A DNA stretch of 58,483 nt, from the NCBI RefSeq assembly GCF_009935905.1, contig NZ_PREX01000016.1, forward strand, positions 1 through 58,483, given 5' to 3'. Shown piece after piece: positions 28,946-38,994 of this stretch; within the stretch, counting starts at the first letter, position 1; the number at the start of each line of letters is the position of its first letter. This stretch comes from Alkalibacterium sp. MB6 (GTDB lineage: Bacteria > Bacillota > Bacilli > Lactobacillales > Carnobacteriaceae_A). Below the pieces are notes generated by a model, which saw only the letters and a list, made by a program, of their open reading frames with translations, was not told where the DNA came from and searched no databases. The position numbers and the translations under genes were made by a program.

Positions 28946-31408
28946 ATGGTTAATAAGCGAGAAGAAATACAAGAAATGACTCTAGAAGAGGTCATGGGTG
29001 ATCGTTTTGGACGGTATTCAAAATATATCATCCAAGAAAGGGCTCTTCCGGATATAAGAGACGGATTAAAGCCCGTTCAACGTCGTATTTTATATGCTAT
29101 GTTTTCTGAAGGGAACACTCATGATAAAGGGTTCCGCAAATCGGCTAAGACAGTCGGTAACGTCATAGGTAACTTCCACCCTCATGGAGATACAAGTGTA
29201 TATGATGCAATGGTTCGAATGAGTCAAGATTGGAAAATGAAAACACCGTTAATTGATATGCACGGAAACAACGGGAGCATGGATGGCGACCCGCCAGCAG
29301 CTATGCGTTACACGGAAGCGCGGTTATCAAAAATCGCAAATGAATTACTTCAAGATATCGATAAAGAGACAGTTGAGTTTGTTTTAAATTTTGATGATAC
29401 AACTAATGAGCCAACTGTTTTACCTGCTCGTTTCCCTAACTTGATAGTTAATGGAGCCACGGGAATATCGGCAGGTTATGCAACGGACATACCGCCTCAC
29501 AATTTAGAAGAAGTGATTGACGCATGCATCTATTTAGTTTCGCATCCCAATGCTTCGGTAGATAAGCTTATGGAATTTGTAAAAGGACCAGATTTTCCAA
29601 CAGGTGGTATCATACAAGGGCTTAAAGGGCTGAAACAAGCATACAAAACGGGGCGCGGAAAAATTGTAGTCCGTTCAAAAACCGACATCGAATCTATCCG
29701 AGGTGGAAAAAAACAAATCGTTATCACCGAAGTGCCGTATGAAGTAAATAAGGCAACGATGGTTCGTAAAATAGATGAAATACGCTTAAATAAACGCATC
29801 GACGGGATTGCAGATGTGCGAGATGAATCAGACCGTACGGGTTTGCGTATTGTTATTGAACTAAAAAAAGATACACCCGCCAATGGTATTTTGACTTATC
29901 TTCTTAAAAATACTGATATGCAAGTATCTTATAACTTAAATATGATCGCGATTAATGAGAGACGGCCCCAAGAACTTGGCCTAGCTCAGATGTTAAATGC
30001 GTATCTCGCGCATAAGAGAACAGTTATTTTGAAGAGAACGCAATACCTTCACGATAAGGACTCAAAGCGGGCTCACATTGTTGAAGGGTTAATTAAAGCT
30101 GTTTCCATTTTAGATCAAGTAATTAAAGTGATTAGACAAAGCAATAACAAATCGCATGCTAAAGATAATATCGTAGAAGCCTTTGATTTCACACAGGCTC
30201 AAGCAGAAGCAATCGTGAGTTTGCAATTATATCGTTTAACCAATACAGATATTACTCAGTTACAAAAAGAAGCTAAAGAGTTATCTGATCGGATTGCTGA
30301 ATACAATAAGATTTTAACTGACGAAAAAACGTTGGCGAATCTTATTAAAAAAGAGTTACGTGATGTTAAAAAAGCTCATGCTAAACCAAGACAAACGGTT
30401 ATTGAAGATGAAATCGAAGAATTAAAAGTAGAAAAAGAAGTTTTAATCACAGAGGAAGAAGTTGTTGTTTCAGTAACGAAAGAAGGTTATTTGAAACGCA
30501 CTAGCTTAAGATCTTACGGGGCATCGAATCCTGATGAAATTGGATTAAGAGAAGGCGATTATACTGTTTATTCAGAGAAATTGACGACGCTGGATCAACT
30601 TGTCTTGTTTACTTCTAAGGGAAATGTTATTAATCGACCAGTACATGAACTCCCCGATGTGAAATGGAAAGATGTGGGGGAACATATCTCTCAAACCATT
30701 TCATTGGCACAGGAAGAGAAAGTCGTAGCAGTATACGGATTGAAAGATTTTTCTGACAGTCACCGGTTTGTTTTTATAACGAAAAATGGCTTCATCAAGC
30801 AGACACTTGTGTCCGAATATGCACCTAAGCGAACATACCGATCAAGGTCTACAACAGCTATTAAATTGAAGTCAGACACGGATGCCTTGTTAAGTGTCTA
30901 TCATGTTGAAGATGACTCGACTATGGATGTCTTTTTAGCAACTGAAATGGGCTTCGGCTTACGTTACCCACTCTCCGAAGTCTCACTAGTTGGATCGATT
31001 GCTAGTGGAGTGAAGTCAATCAACCTCAAGAAAGAGGATAGAGTCATGGGCGGGGTCATCTTTGACTCATCTAAAGGCAGTAAACCCGTTGTATTGGTTA
31101 CTCAACGAGGTTCTGTCAAGAAAATGAACGTCACTGACTTTGACGTGATTTCACGTGCGAAGAGGGGACTCCTCATTTTACGAGAGTTGAAGAATAAACC
31201 TCATCGAATTGCATTGGTGATTGATGTGCTTAAGGAAACGGATGAATGGACCATCGTTACAGACAAAGCTGAAAGTACGGTTATTACACCTAAAGCTTAT
31301 GCCTACAGTGACCGCTATAGTAATGGCTCATTTATATTTGATGAACAAACTGACGGTACACCAGTCGATGCATATCTTAAAGATACACTACAGATAGATA
31401 ATGAATAG
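28946..31408 (+). CDS. parC: Topoisomerase IV subunit A (ParC)
   Basis: An 820-residue DNA-cleaving subunit. The active-site tyrosine is in AAMRYTEARLS. The quinolone-resistance region reads HPHGDTSVYDAM, with Thr83 where many ParC have Ser and Asp87 where others have Asp or Glu. The C-terminal beta-pinwheel repeats (about 500-810) are present, and no clear GyrA box (QRRGGKG) is visible. It is 19 bp downstream of parE, so one operon. Confidence 0.96.
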   Translation: MVNKREEIQEMTLEEVMGDRFGRYSKYIIQERALPDIRDGLKPVQRRILYAMFSEGNTHDKGFRKSAKTVGNVIGNFHPHGDTSVYDAMVRMSQDWKMKTPLIDMHGNNGSMDGDPPAAMRYTEARLSKIANELLQDIDKETVEFVLNFDDTTNEPTVLPARFPNLIVNGATGISAGYATDIPPHNLEEVIDACIYLVSHPNASVDKLMEFVKGPDFPTGGIIQGLKGLKQAYKTGRGKIVVRSKTDIESIRGGKKQIVITEVPYEVNKATMVRKIDEIRLNKRIDGIADVRDESDRTGLRIVIELKKDTPANGILTYLLKNTDMQVSYNLNMIAINERRPQELGLAQMLNAYLAHKRTVILKRTQYLHDKDSKRAHIVEGLIKAVSILDQVIKVIRQSNNKSHAKDNIVEAFDFTQAQAEAIVSLQLYRLTNTDITQLQKEAKELSDRIAEYNKILTDEKTLANLIKKELRDVKKAHAKPRQTVIEDEIEELKVEKEVLITEEEVVVSVTKEGYLKRTSLRSYGASNPDEIGLREGDYTVYSEKLTTLDQLVLFTSKGNVINRPVHELPDVKWKDVGEHISQTISLAQEEKVVAVYGLKDFSDSHRFVFITKNGFIKQTLVSEYAPKRTYRSRSTTAIKLKSDTDALLSVYHVEDDSTMDVFLATEMGFGLRYPLSEVSLVGSIASGVKSINLKKEDRVMGGVIFDSSKGSKPVVLVTQRGSVKKMNVTDFDVISRAKRGLLILRELKNKPHRIALVIDVLKETDEWTIVTDKAESTVITPKAYAYSDRYSNGSFIFDEQTDGTPVDAYLKDTLQIDNE

Positions 31409-31424
31409 ACTTTATAGCATGACA

Positions 31425-31461
31425 AAAAGAAGCAGCCTCTTTTAGAGTGGCTGCTTCTTTT
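31425..31461. terminator. Bidirectional terminator, parC / adhE
   Basis: Stem AAAAGAAGCAGCC / GGCTGCTTCTTTT with an 11-nt loop between convergent genes. Confidence 0.9.
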
Positions 31462-31470
31462 GTTATGGTA

Positions 31471-34068
31471 TTACCCTTTAAATGTGGCTCTGTATACGTC
31501 AGCTAATTCTGTGATCAAAGGTAATTTAGGGTTAGCCGTTGTACATTGGTCTTCAAAAGCTCTTTCAGCCATGGCATCCACCACCGCTTCGAATTCTTTT
31601 TCAGATACACCATTTTCTTTAATGCTCATAGGAATAGTTAACTCTTTAGCTAAGTTTTGAATAGCATTAATTAAACTTTCTACGCCTTCTTCAGTTGTAC
31701 TAGCCGGAAGGTTTAAGGCTTTAGCAATTTCGGCGTAACGAACATCAGCAATAAAGTGTTCATATTTAGGGAAAGCCACAAATTTTGTTGGCTTCTTAGC
31801 GTTGTAACGAATCACATGAGGCATCAAAATCGCATTAGCACGTCCGTGAGCGATATGGAATTGTGCACCTAGTTTATGAGCTAAACTATGATTAATACCT
31901 AAGAAAGCATTCGCAAAGGCCATACCAGCTATAGTAGAAGCGTTGTGCATTTTTTCTCTTGCCAATTCATCACTGCCATCTCGGTATGCTTTTGGCAAGT
32001 ATTCAAACACCAATTGGATGGCTTTGATTGCCAAGCCGTCAGTGTAGTCATTAGCCATATTAGAGACATACGCTTCAATCGCATGAGTCAGCACATCCAT
32101 CCCTGTGTCTGCTGTAACCACTTGGGGCACACTCATCACGAATTGTGGATCGATGATTGCTACGTCAGGAGTTAATTCATAATCAGCTAATGGGTATTTA
32201 ATATTAGTTTCAGTATCTGTAATAACGGCAAATGAGGTCACTTCAGAACCTGTACCAGATGTTGTTGGAATGGCTACAAATTGAGCTTTCCCACCTAAAG
32301 TAGGGTATTTATACACGCGCTTTCTAATGTCCATGAATTTCTGTTTAATGCCGTTAAAATCTGTATCGGGGTGTTCGTAGAATAACCACATGCCTTTAGC
32401 AGCATCCATTGGTGAACCTCCACCAAGAGCGATGATGACATCAGGTTGAAACGCAGCCATAGCTTCTGCACCTTTTAAAACCGTTTCTTTTGAAGGGTCA
32501 GGTTCAACATCTGAGAAGATCTCGCAGTGAACATAGTCTGTGCGGTTTCTTAAATGATACAAGACACGGTCTACATAACCCAGTTCTACCATCATCGGGT
32601 CAGTGACAATAAAGGCTTTTTTAATATCTGGCATTTTAGCTAAATACTGAACTGAGTTACGTTCGAAATAAACTTTTGGTGGGATTTTAAACCACTGCAT
32701 ATTGTTTGTTCTTGATGCCCGTTTCTTCACGTTAATGAGATGCATCGTACTGACGTTTGAAGACACTGAGTTTCCTCCATATGATCCACAACCTAACGTA
32801 AGGGAAGGGATGTAAGCATTATAGATATCACCAATAGCTCCTTGAGAAGAAGGGGCATTTACAATGAGACGACCTGCTTTCATTCGTCTATCGAACTCAC
32901 TGATCACTGCATCGTTATGAGAATGAATAACCGCAGAATGACCTAAACCACCATATGCCAACATCTCGGCGGCACGTTGGATACCTTCTTTTGAAGAACT
33001 GACTTTATAAGCGGCAAGGACAGGGCTCAGTTTTTCTCTAGATAGTGGATACTCTGGACCAACTCCAGTATATTCGGCTAATAGGATTTTTGTTTGTTCA
33101 GGAACCTTTACACCAGCCATTTGAGCAATGTGGTAAGCAGATTTTCCAACGATATCCGGATTTAATTGATTGGTTTCAGAAACCATTAACTGTTCGACTT
33201 TCAAGCGTTCATCTTTTGTTAAGAAATGACAGTCAGCTTCAATCATTTCTTTTTTCACTGTCTCGTAGATCTCTTTATCGATAATCACAGCTTGCTCGGA
33301 TGCACAAATCATGCCGTTATCGAAGGTTTTAGACAGAATTAAGTCATTCACTGCCCGTTTTAAGTTTGCAGTTTTTTCAATATAACAAGGCACATTTCCG
33401 GCTCCAACTCCAAGTGCTGGTTTACCAGAGCTATAGGCAGATTTCACCATACCTTGTCCGCCAGTTGCTAAAATAGTTGCGACTCCATTATGTTTCATTA
33501 AGGTTTGAGTTGCTTCAACAGAAGGCTTTTCTATCCATTGGATGCAATGTTTTGGTGCACCAGCTTTAACAGCTGCTTCATAAACCGTTCTGGCAGCAGC
33601 AGAACTGGACTTCTGAGCAGAAGGGTGGAAGGCAAAGATAATCGGGTTACCCGTTTTGATAGAGATAATTGATTTAAAGATAGTCGTAGATGTTGGGTTA
33701 GTTACCGGTGTGACGCCTGCGATGACGCCAACTGGTTCAGCAATCTCAACGGTTCCTTCATGAACGTTTTCGTTTATCACACCAATTGTTTTATCATTCT
33801 TTATACTATGGTAGACATACTCAGAGGCAAATAGGTTTTTAATGATTTTGTCTTCATATATGCCTCGGCCTGTTTCTTCGACTGCCAATTTTGCTAAAGG
33901 CATGTGTTGATCGAGTGCAGCAAGAGCCATTTGTTGCACAATATGATCGATTTGAACTTGATCCAATGTGTACATCTCATCCAGTGAACGCTTCGCATTC
34001 AACACTAATGCATCAATGGCATCTTGTACTGTTTCTTCCTTTTGCTTTTTATCTAAAACTTTAACCAT
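31471..34068 (-). CDS. adhE: Bifunctional acetaldehyde-CoA/alcohol dehydrogenase AdhE
   Basis: An 865-residue fusion that reduces acetyl-CoA to ethanol and consumes two NADH. The N-terminal aldehyde dehydrogenase half (about 1-440) has the catalytic Cys in FDNGMICASEQ. The C-terminal iron-dependent alcohol dehydrogenase half (about 455-865) has GGGSPMDAAKG and the iron ligands in NHSLAHKLG and HGRANAI. The start ATG 34068 follows GGAGGAGAT; an ATG 15 bases upstream overlaps that site. It forms spirosome filaments in relatives. Rex control is likely (see operator). It is convergent with parC and divergent from pflB. Confidence 0.97.
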   Translation of the reverse strand: MVKVLDKKQKEETVQDAIDALVLNAKRSLDEMYTLDQVQIDHIVQQMALAALDQHMPLAKLAVEETGRGIYEDKIIKNLFASEYVYHSIKNDKTIGVINENVHEGTVEIAEPVGVIAGVTPVTNPTSTTIFKSIISIKTGNPIIFAFHPSAQKSSSAAARTVYEAAVKAGAPKHCIQWIEKPSVEATQTLMKHNGVATILATGGQGMVKSAYSSGKPALGVGAGNVPCYIEKTANLKRAVNDLILSKTFDNGMICASEQAVIIDKEIYETVKKEMIEADCHFLTKDERLKVEQLMVSETNQLNPDIVGKSAYHIAQMAGVKVPEQTKILLAEYTGVGPEYPLSREKLSPVLAAYKVSSSKEGIQRAAEMLAYGGLGHSAVIHSHNDAVISEFDRRMKAGRLIVNAPSSQGAIGDIYNAYIPSLTLGCGSYGGNSVSSNVSTMHLINVKKRASRTNNMQWFKIPPKVYFERNSVQYLAKMPDIKKAFIVTDPMMVELGYVDRVLYHLRNRTDYVHCEIFSDVEPDPSKETVLKGAEAMAAFQPDVIIALGGGSPMDAAKGMWLFYEHPDTDFNGIKQKFMDIRKRVYKYPTLGGKAQFVAIPTTSGTGSEVTSFAVITDTETNIKYPLADYELTPDVAIIDPQFVMSVPQVVTADTGMDVLTHAIEAYVSNMANDYTDGLAIKAIQLVFEYLPKAYRDGSDELAREKMHNASTIAGMAFANAFLGINHSLAHKLGAQFHIAHGRANAILMPHVIRYNAKKPTKFVAFPKYEHFIADVRYAEIAKALNLPASTTEEGVESLINAIQNLAKELTIPMSIKENGVSEKEFEAVVDAMAERAFEDQCTTANPKLPLITELADVYRATFKG

Positions 34069-34211
34069 AATGATCTCCTCCATAAATTAGTGAAGTAGTG
34101 AGCAAGTAGTTTTAAAAAAATATAAGTTCGACAAGGTTTAACAAACTTATAAAAAGTAAGGTTTAATCCTAACAGGTCATACTTCTTTTTTTTTTAATTC
34201 TTTACACCCAC

Positions 34212-34240
34212 ATCATAGCATAGTGAATTCGCTTACAAAA
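34212..34240 (-). promoter_or_regulatory. Sigma-A promoter of adhE (extended -10)
   Basis: On the minus strand, TTTTGT (34240-34235), 17-bp spacer, TATGAT (34217-34212) preceded by TGC, an extended -10. The leader of about 140 nt carries an inverted repeat (TATAAGTT... at about 34120-34152). Confidence 0.65.
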
Positions 34241-34259
34241 AGTTAGGTTTGTGTCTATA

Positions 34260-34277
34260 TTGTGACAGTTATCACAA
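34260..34277. promoter_or_regulatory. Rex operator
   Basis: TTGTGACAGTTATCACAA is a perfect palindrome in the outer six bases and matches the Rex consensus TTGTGA-N6-TCACAA. Rex is the NADH-sensing repressor that controls fermentative genes, adhE above all. The site lies 20 bp upstream of the inferred adhE -35 and 426 bp from pflB, so adhE is the likely target. Confidence 0.85.
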
Positions 34278-34702
34278 CAAAATAGTTTCTCATTCTCAAT
34301 AGATTGGTTAATATAGGGGAGGGCCAACTTCAAAAACTTTACAACAGAAAGTATGTAACATTTCGTTCAAAGTTTCGTGTGTGAAGTTTAAACTGATATA
34401 GTACAGGGGAATAAGCAATGTGTAGCTGCGCCTTACACTCTTAAAGGACACTAATTAACTATCTTAGAGTAAAGAACGCAAATAATGTACAATAACTTCT
34501 TTTTAATAAATGAGTTCTGTGATGATTCAGTGGAAAATGAATAATCAGCTTGTGAAAAAGCTATGTACTATAACACATTATCAACTATATTGACTAGAAA
34601 AAGGTTGATTCAAAAACAAAAGTTCAACACTTCACTTGTTATAATGTAAGGGTCGTGATATATTGAACATGAAAAAATATTGAATATAAAGGAGACATTC
34701 AT
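34278..34702. promoter_or_regulatory. Upstream region of pflB
   Basis: No gene is seen in this 425-bp stretch. It carries a strong -10, TATAAT at 34640-34645, about 57 bp before the pflB ATG, but no good -35 at standard spacing, which suggests an activated promoter. TTGTGA at 34551-34556 is only half of a Rex-like site and lacks the partner arm. No clear cre site was found. Confidence 0.45.
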
Positions 34703-36964
34703 ATGGAAAAGCAACGTACGGAAGAATTCACAATAAATACGCTATGGGATGGGTTCAAAGGCAAACAATGGAAAGATGCAATCGACGTCAGAAACTTTAT
34801 TCAAGCAAATTATAACCCATACGATGGTGATGAGTCATTTTTAGCCGGACCGACTAAAGAGACTGAAGAATTATGGGCTCAGGTTATGGATTTAAATAAA
34901 TTAGAACGGGATGCTGGCGGTGTTTTAGATATGGACACTGAAATCGTATCCACGATTACGTCTCACGGACCTGCCTATCTTAAAGAAGATAAAGAAAAAG
35001 TGGTTGGCTTCCAAACAGATAAACCATTTAAACGATCATTCCAACCATATGGCGGTATTCGTATGAGTGAAGTGGCAGCTGAATCTTACGGCTATGAAAT
35101 TGATCCACACATGTCACATGTGTTTAGAGAATATAGAAAAACACATAACCAAGGAGTATTTGATGCGTATACTCCAGAGATGCGAGCAGCACGTAAGAGT
35201 GGTGTCATCACTGGCTTACCAGATGCTTATGGTCGTGGTCGTATTATTGGTGACTACAGAAGAGTAGCCCTTTACGGCGTGGACCGTTTAATTAAAGAAA
35301 AATTGGCAGACAAAGCTCAGTCGGATACAGCGATGATGACTGAAGAGACTATGAGAAAAAGAGAAGAGTTAAGCGAACAACTAAAAGCCTTAAATGAATT
35401 GAAAGAACTTGGAAACATTTATGGATTTGAACTCTCTCGTCCAGCCTTAACGGCTCAAGAAGCGTTCCAATGGTTATACTTGGGTTACTTGGCTGCAATT
35501 AAGCAACAAAACGGTGCAGCGATGTCTCTAGGACGTGTGTCCACTTTCTTGGATATTTATATAGAAAGAGATATTAAAAACGGAGTGATGACCGAAGTCG
35601 AAGCGCAAGAATTAGTTGATCATTTCGTTATGAAATTACGCCTAGTAAAATTCGCTCGTACGCCAGAATACAATGAACTATTTTCAGGGGATCCGACATG
35701 GGTAACGGAAGCTATTGCAGGAGTTGGAATGGATGGCCGTCACTTGGTCACTAAAAGCAGTTACCGTTTCTTGCATACGCTAACTAATTTAGGACCAGCT
35801 CCTGAACCTAACTTGACCGTATTGTGGTCAACTAAATTGCCACAGTCATTTAAAAACTACTGTGCTAAAGTCTCTATTGAAAGTAGTGCGGTACAGTACG
35901 AAAATGATGACATCATGCGTGAAGAGTGGGGAGACGACTACGGTATTGCTTGCTGCGTATCTGCTATGCCAATCGGTAAACAAATGCAGTTCTTTGGGGC
36001 ACGTGCGAACTTAGCTAAAGCGTTGCTGTATGCTATAAATGGTGGTGTCGATGAACTATCTAAAGCGCAAGTTGGTCCGGCTTTCCGTCCGATTACGTCA
36101 GACATTCTTGATTATGATGAGGTGCTTGAGAAATACCATGCCGTTATGGACTGGTTAGCAGGGATGTACATCAATACATTAAATATCATTCACTACATGC
36201 ACGATAAATACAGCTATGAAAGTTTGGAAATGGCTTTACACGATTCAGAAATCGTTCGCACGATGGCTACAGGTATTGCTGGCTTTTCAGTTACTGTAGA
36301 CTCCTTATCAGCGATTAAACATGCAACAGTTAGAGTGATTAGAGACGAGACCGGCTTAGTTGTCGATTATGAGATCGAAGGCGATTATCCTAAATACGGT
36401 AACAATGATGACCGTGCTGATGACATTGCCATCGACTTACTAAAAACATTTATGGGCAAAGTGAGAAAACACCCAACTTACCGCAATGCTGTTCATACCA
36501 CATCGATTCTAACGATTACATCTAACGTGGTTTACGGTAAGAAAACGGGTAATACGCCTGACGGAAGACGCAAGGGTGTGGCCTTTGCACCGGGTGCTAA
36601 CCCGCTTCACGGAAGAGACACTCATGGTGCTCTAGCGAGTTTGAACTCAGTCGCTAAACTGCCTTACTCCGAATCATTGGATGGCATCTCAAACACCTTC
36701 TCTATTGTTCCTAAAGCACTAGGAAAAGAAGACGAGGTCCAAAGACGGAACTTGGCAACTATGCTAGATGGTTACGTGAAAAAAGGTGGGCACCACTTGA
36801 ACGTTAACGCCTTAAACCGTGATACGTTACTTGATGCAATGGAACATCCTGAAGAGTACCCGCAATTAACGATTCGCGTATCAGGCTATGCCGTTAACTT
36901 TATAAAACTAACTAAAGAACAACAAATGGATGTCATTAGCAGAACATTCCACGACAGTATGTAA
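34703..36964 (+). CDS. pflB: Formate acetyltransferase (pyruvate formate-lyase)
   Basis: A 753-residue glycyl radical enzyme that splits pyruvate with CoA to acetyl-CoA and formate under anaerobic conditions. Catalytic Cys417-Cys418 lie in [13 protein letters not shown] and the radical glycine is Gly728 in RVSGYAV. Length is close to E. coli PflB (760). ATG 34703 follows AAGGAG. Its activase is encoded 83 bp downstream. Confidence 0.98.
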   Translation: MEKQRTEEFTINTLWDGFKGKQWKDAIDVRNFIQANYNPYDGDESFLAGPTKETEELWAQVMDLNKLERDAGGVLDMDTEIVSTITSHGPAYLKEDKEKVVGFQTDKPFKRSFQPYGGIRMSEVAAESYGYEIDPHMSHVFREYRKTHNQGVFDAYTPEMRAARKSGVITGLPDAYGRGRIIGDYRRVALYGVDRLIKEKLADKAQSDTAMMTEETMRKREELSEQLKALNELKELGNIYGFELSRPALTAQEAFQWLYLGYLAAIKQQNGAAMSLGRVSTFLDIYIERDIKNGVMTEVEAQELVDHFVMKLRLVKFARTPEYNELFSGDPTWVTEAIAGVGMDGRHLVTKSSYRFLHTLTNLGPAPEPNLTVLWSTKLPQSFKNYCAKVSIESSAVQYENDDIMREEWGDDYGIACCVSAMPIGKQMQFFGARANLAKALLYAINGGVDELSKAQVGPAFRPITSDILDYDEVLEKYHAVMDWLAGMYINTLNIIHYMHDKYSYESLEMALHDSEIVRTMATGIAGFSVTVDSLSAIKHATVRVIRDETGLVVDYEIEGDYPKYGNNDDRADDIAIDLLKTFMGKVRKHPTYRNAVHTTSILTITSNVVYGKKTGNTPDGRRKGVAFAPGANPLHGRDTHGALASLNSVAKLPYSESLDGISNTFSIVPKALGKEDEVQRRNLATMLDGYVKKGGHHLNVNALNRDTLLDAMEHPEEYPQLTIRVSGYAVNFIKLTKEQQMDVISRTFHDSM

Positions 36965-37047
36965 GTATGTAAGGTTGAAAATAGAGGCTGATTGAGGAAT
37001 AGATAAGCGCCTCAATCACCTCATTCATTAAAACAGGGGGAACAAAC

Positions 37048-37797
37048 ATGACAACAACAATGGGATATGTACATTCAACAGAAAGTTTTGGGTCTGTCGA
37101 CGGGCCAGGAATTCGTTTTGTCGTCTTTATGCAAGGGTGTCGTATGCGTTGTGAGTTTTGTCATAACCCCGATACGTGGAATATGGGTGGAGGAACACCT
37201 TATACACCGCAGGAACTATTGAATAAAGCCATTGATTATATTGATTATTGGGGTGAAGAAGGAGGGATTACAGTAAGTGGGGGCGAGCCGCTTTTACAAA
37301 TCGATTTTTTAATTGAATTCTTTAAATTAGCAAAAGCTGAAGGGATTCATTTATCACTTGATACATGTGGACAGCCATTTACTTACGATGAGCCATTCTT
37401 CAGCCGCTTTAGAGAGTTAATGGACTATACCGATCTTGTCTTAATGGATATCAAACACATTGATAATGAGATGCATAAAAAATACACGATGCATCCAAAC
37501 ACAAGCATTTTGGATATGGCTAAGTATTTGTCAGAAGTAGACATTCCGATGTGGTTAAGACACGTATTGGTCCCAGAACGGTCAGATTATGATGAGTACT
37601 TAGAGCGCTTAAGCGACTTTATTGAGCAATTGGATAGTGTCATAAAAGTTGAAGTGCTACCTTATCATAAATTAGGCGTGTATAAATACAAGGAAATGGG
37701 TATTCCTTATAAATTAGAAGACATCGATCCACCTACAGCTGAACGTGTGGAAAATGCAAATCGTCTATTAAAGACTCATAAATACCAAACAACTTAA
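37048..37797 (+). CDS. pflA: Pyruvate formate-lyase activating enzyme
   Basis: A 249-residue radical SAM protein with the CxxxCxxC cluster motif in GCRMRCEFCHNPDTW (about residues 29-43) and the GGE motif in VSGGEPLL. It makes the glycyl radical in PflB. It starts at ATG 37048 after GGGGGA. It ends in a strong terminator. Confidence 0.97.
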   Translation: MTTTMGYVHSTESFGSVDGPGIRFVVFMQGCRMRCEFCHNPDTWNMGGGTPYTPQELLNKAIDYIDYWGEEGGITVSGGEPLLQIDFLIEFFKLAKAEGIHLSLDTCGQPFTYDEPFFSRFRELMDYTDLVLMDIKHIDNEMHKKYTMHPNTSILDMAKYLSEVDIPMWLRHVLVPERSDYDEYLERLSDFIEQLDSVIKVEVLPYHKLGVYKYKEMGIPYKLEDIDPPTAERVENANRLLKTHKYQTT

Positions 37798-37807
37798 AGC
37801 ATTATAG

Positions 37808-37842
37808 AAAAAACCACGAGAGAGTTGTTTTCGTGGTTTTTT
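37808..37842 (+). terminator. Terminator of pflB-pflA
   Basis: Stem AAAACCACGA / TCGTGGTTTT followed by T. Confidence 0.9.
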
Positions 37843-37914
37843 CATTTGATTGAACTTTAGGCTAATTTCCTATATTCTATTATTAAAGACATTTTAATTT
37901 AAAGGAGAATTCAT

Positions 37915-38844
37915 GTGAGCAAAACATTAATATTTGGCCACCAAAACCCCGATACTGACGCCATCGCCTCAGCCATTACTTATTCTTACTTACAAGGTAA
38001 GTTAGGAAACTCAACTGAAGCTGTCGCTTTTGGAGAACCGACTGAAGAAACTCAGTTTGCCCTTGATCAGTTTAAAGTGGACGCCCCTCGAGTGGTTCAA
38101 ACCGTTTCCAACGAAACAGATACCGTTATGTTGGTCGACCATAATGAGCCCCAACAAAGTGCCCCTGATATTGAAAAAGTACAGGTTTTGGCAGTCGTTG
38201 ATCACCACCGCATTGCTAATTTCCATACAACTGATCCACTATACTACCGTGCCGAACCAGTTGGCTGTACCAATACAATCATTTTAAAAATGTATAAAGA
38301 ACATAACGTTGAGGTGCCTAAACATATTGCCGGATTAATGTTATCTGCCATTATCTCTGATACCTTGCTACTCAAATCACCTACGTGTACAGATGAGGAT
38401 AAAAAAGCAGCCGAAGAGTTAGCTGAGATTGCTGGAGTAAACATTGAATCATATGGTAAGGATTTACTTAAAGCGGGAACTCACACGAAAAACAAATCAG
38501 CGGATCAAATTCTTAATGACGATGCTAAAAATTTCCCAATGGGAGACTATACCGTCCGTATTGGCCAAGTAAACGTTGTAGACACTGAAGAAGTCTTGCT
38601 TCGAAAAGAAGAGTTGCTCAAAGAAATGAAACGTCAAACCGAGCTGCATGGTTACGATTTATTCATGTTAGTCACGACCGACGTCTTAAATAGTAACTCA
38701 GTGGGTATTGTTTACGGCGACTACACTCACAAAGTGACAGATGCCTTTGACATGGATATCGTTGAAGACACTATTTTACTTGAAGGCGTCGTCTCTCGTA
38801 AAAAACAAGTTGTCCCTCAATTAACGAAGCAATTTGAAAAATAA
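37915..38844 (+). CDS. ppaC: Manganese-dependent inorganic pyrophosphatase (family II)
   Basis: A 309-residue DHH-family phosphatase. Metal ligands are in FGHQNPDTDA (near residue 8) and in the DHH motif of VVDHHRIANF (about 97). The DHHA2 domain with a late SRKKQVVPQL active-site segment follows. It hydrolyses pyrophosphate from biosynthesis. The start is GTG 37915 behind AAAGGAG; ATG at 37913 runs straight into a stop. Confidence 0.96.
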   Translation: MSKTLIFGHQNPDTDAIASAITYSYLQGKLGNSTEAVAFGEPTEETQFALDQFKVDAPRVVQTVSNETDTVMLVDHNEPQQSAPDIEKVQVLAVVDHHRIANFHTTDPLYYRAEPVGCTNTIILKMYKEHNVEVPKHIAGLMLSAIISDTLLLKSPTCTDEDKKAAEELAEIAGVNIESYGKDLLKAGTHTKNKSADQILNDDAKNFPMGDYTVRIGQVNVVDTEEVLLRKEELLKEMKRQTELHGYDLFMLVTTDVLNSNSVGIVYGDYTHKVTDAFDMDIVEDTILLEGVVSRKKQVVPQLTKQFEK

Positions 38845-38850
38845 ACATTA

Positions 38851-38994
38851 AAAACGGGGATGGGAAAAAAGTCACCTTTTAGTAATAATTTATAAATCTG
38901 AGTAATTAAAAACACCGTCAAATCAAGGATCATTTTTCCTAGATTTGACGGTGTCTTCTAATTCAGCTAGTTATTTCCCAGCCCCGATTTTTTT
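38851..38994. terminator. Nested double hairpin, terminator of ppaC and of the facing membrane protein gene
   Basis: The outer arms CGGGGATGGGAAA (38855-38867) and TTTCCCAGCCCCG (38974-38986) pair with one mismatch and are followed by a T run on both strands. They enclose a second perfect hairpin, ACACCGTCAAATC (38912-38924) with GATTTGACGGTGT (38942-38954), extended by AGGA/TCCT. Such nesting is unusual for a simple terminator. Confidence 0.7.

Noticed and set aside
34120-34155. Inverted repeat in the adhE leader as a riboswitch or attenuator
   Set aside because: The stem is only 8-9 bp in AT-rich sequence with no T run or conserved core, so no regulatory RNA is claimed.
34551-34570. TTGTGAAAAAGC upstream of pflB as a second Rex site
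   Set aside because: Only the left arm matches; the sequence that should be TCACAA six bases later is absent.
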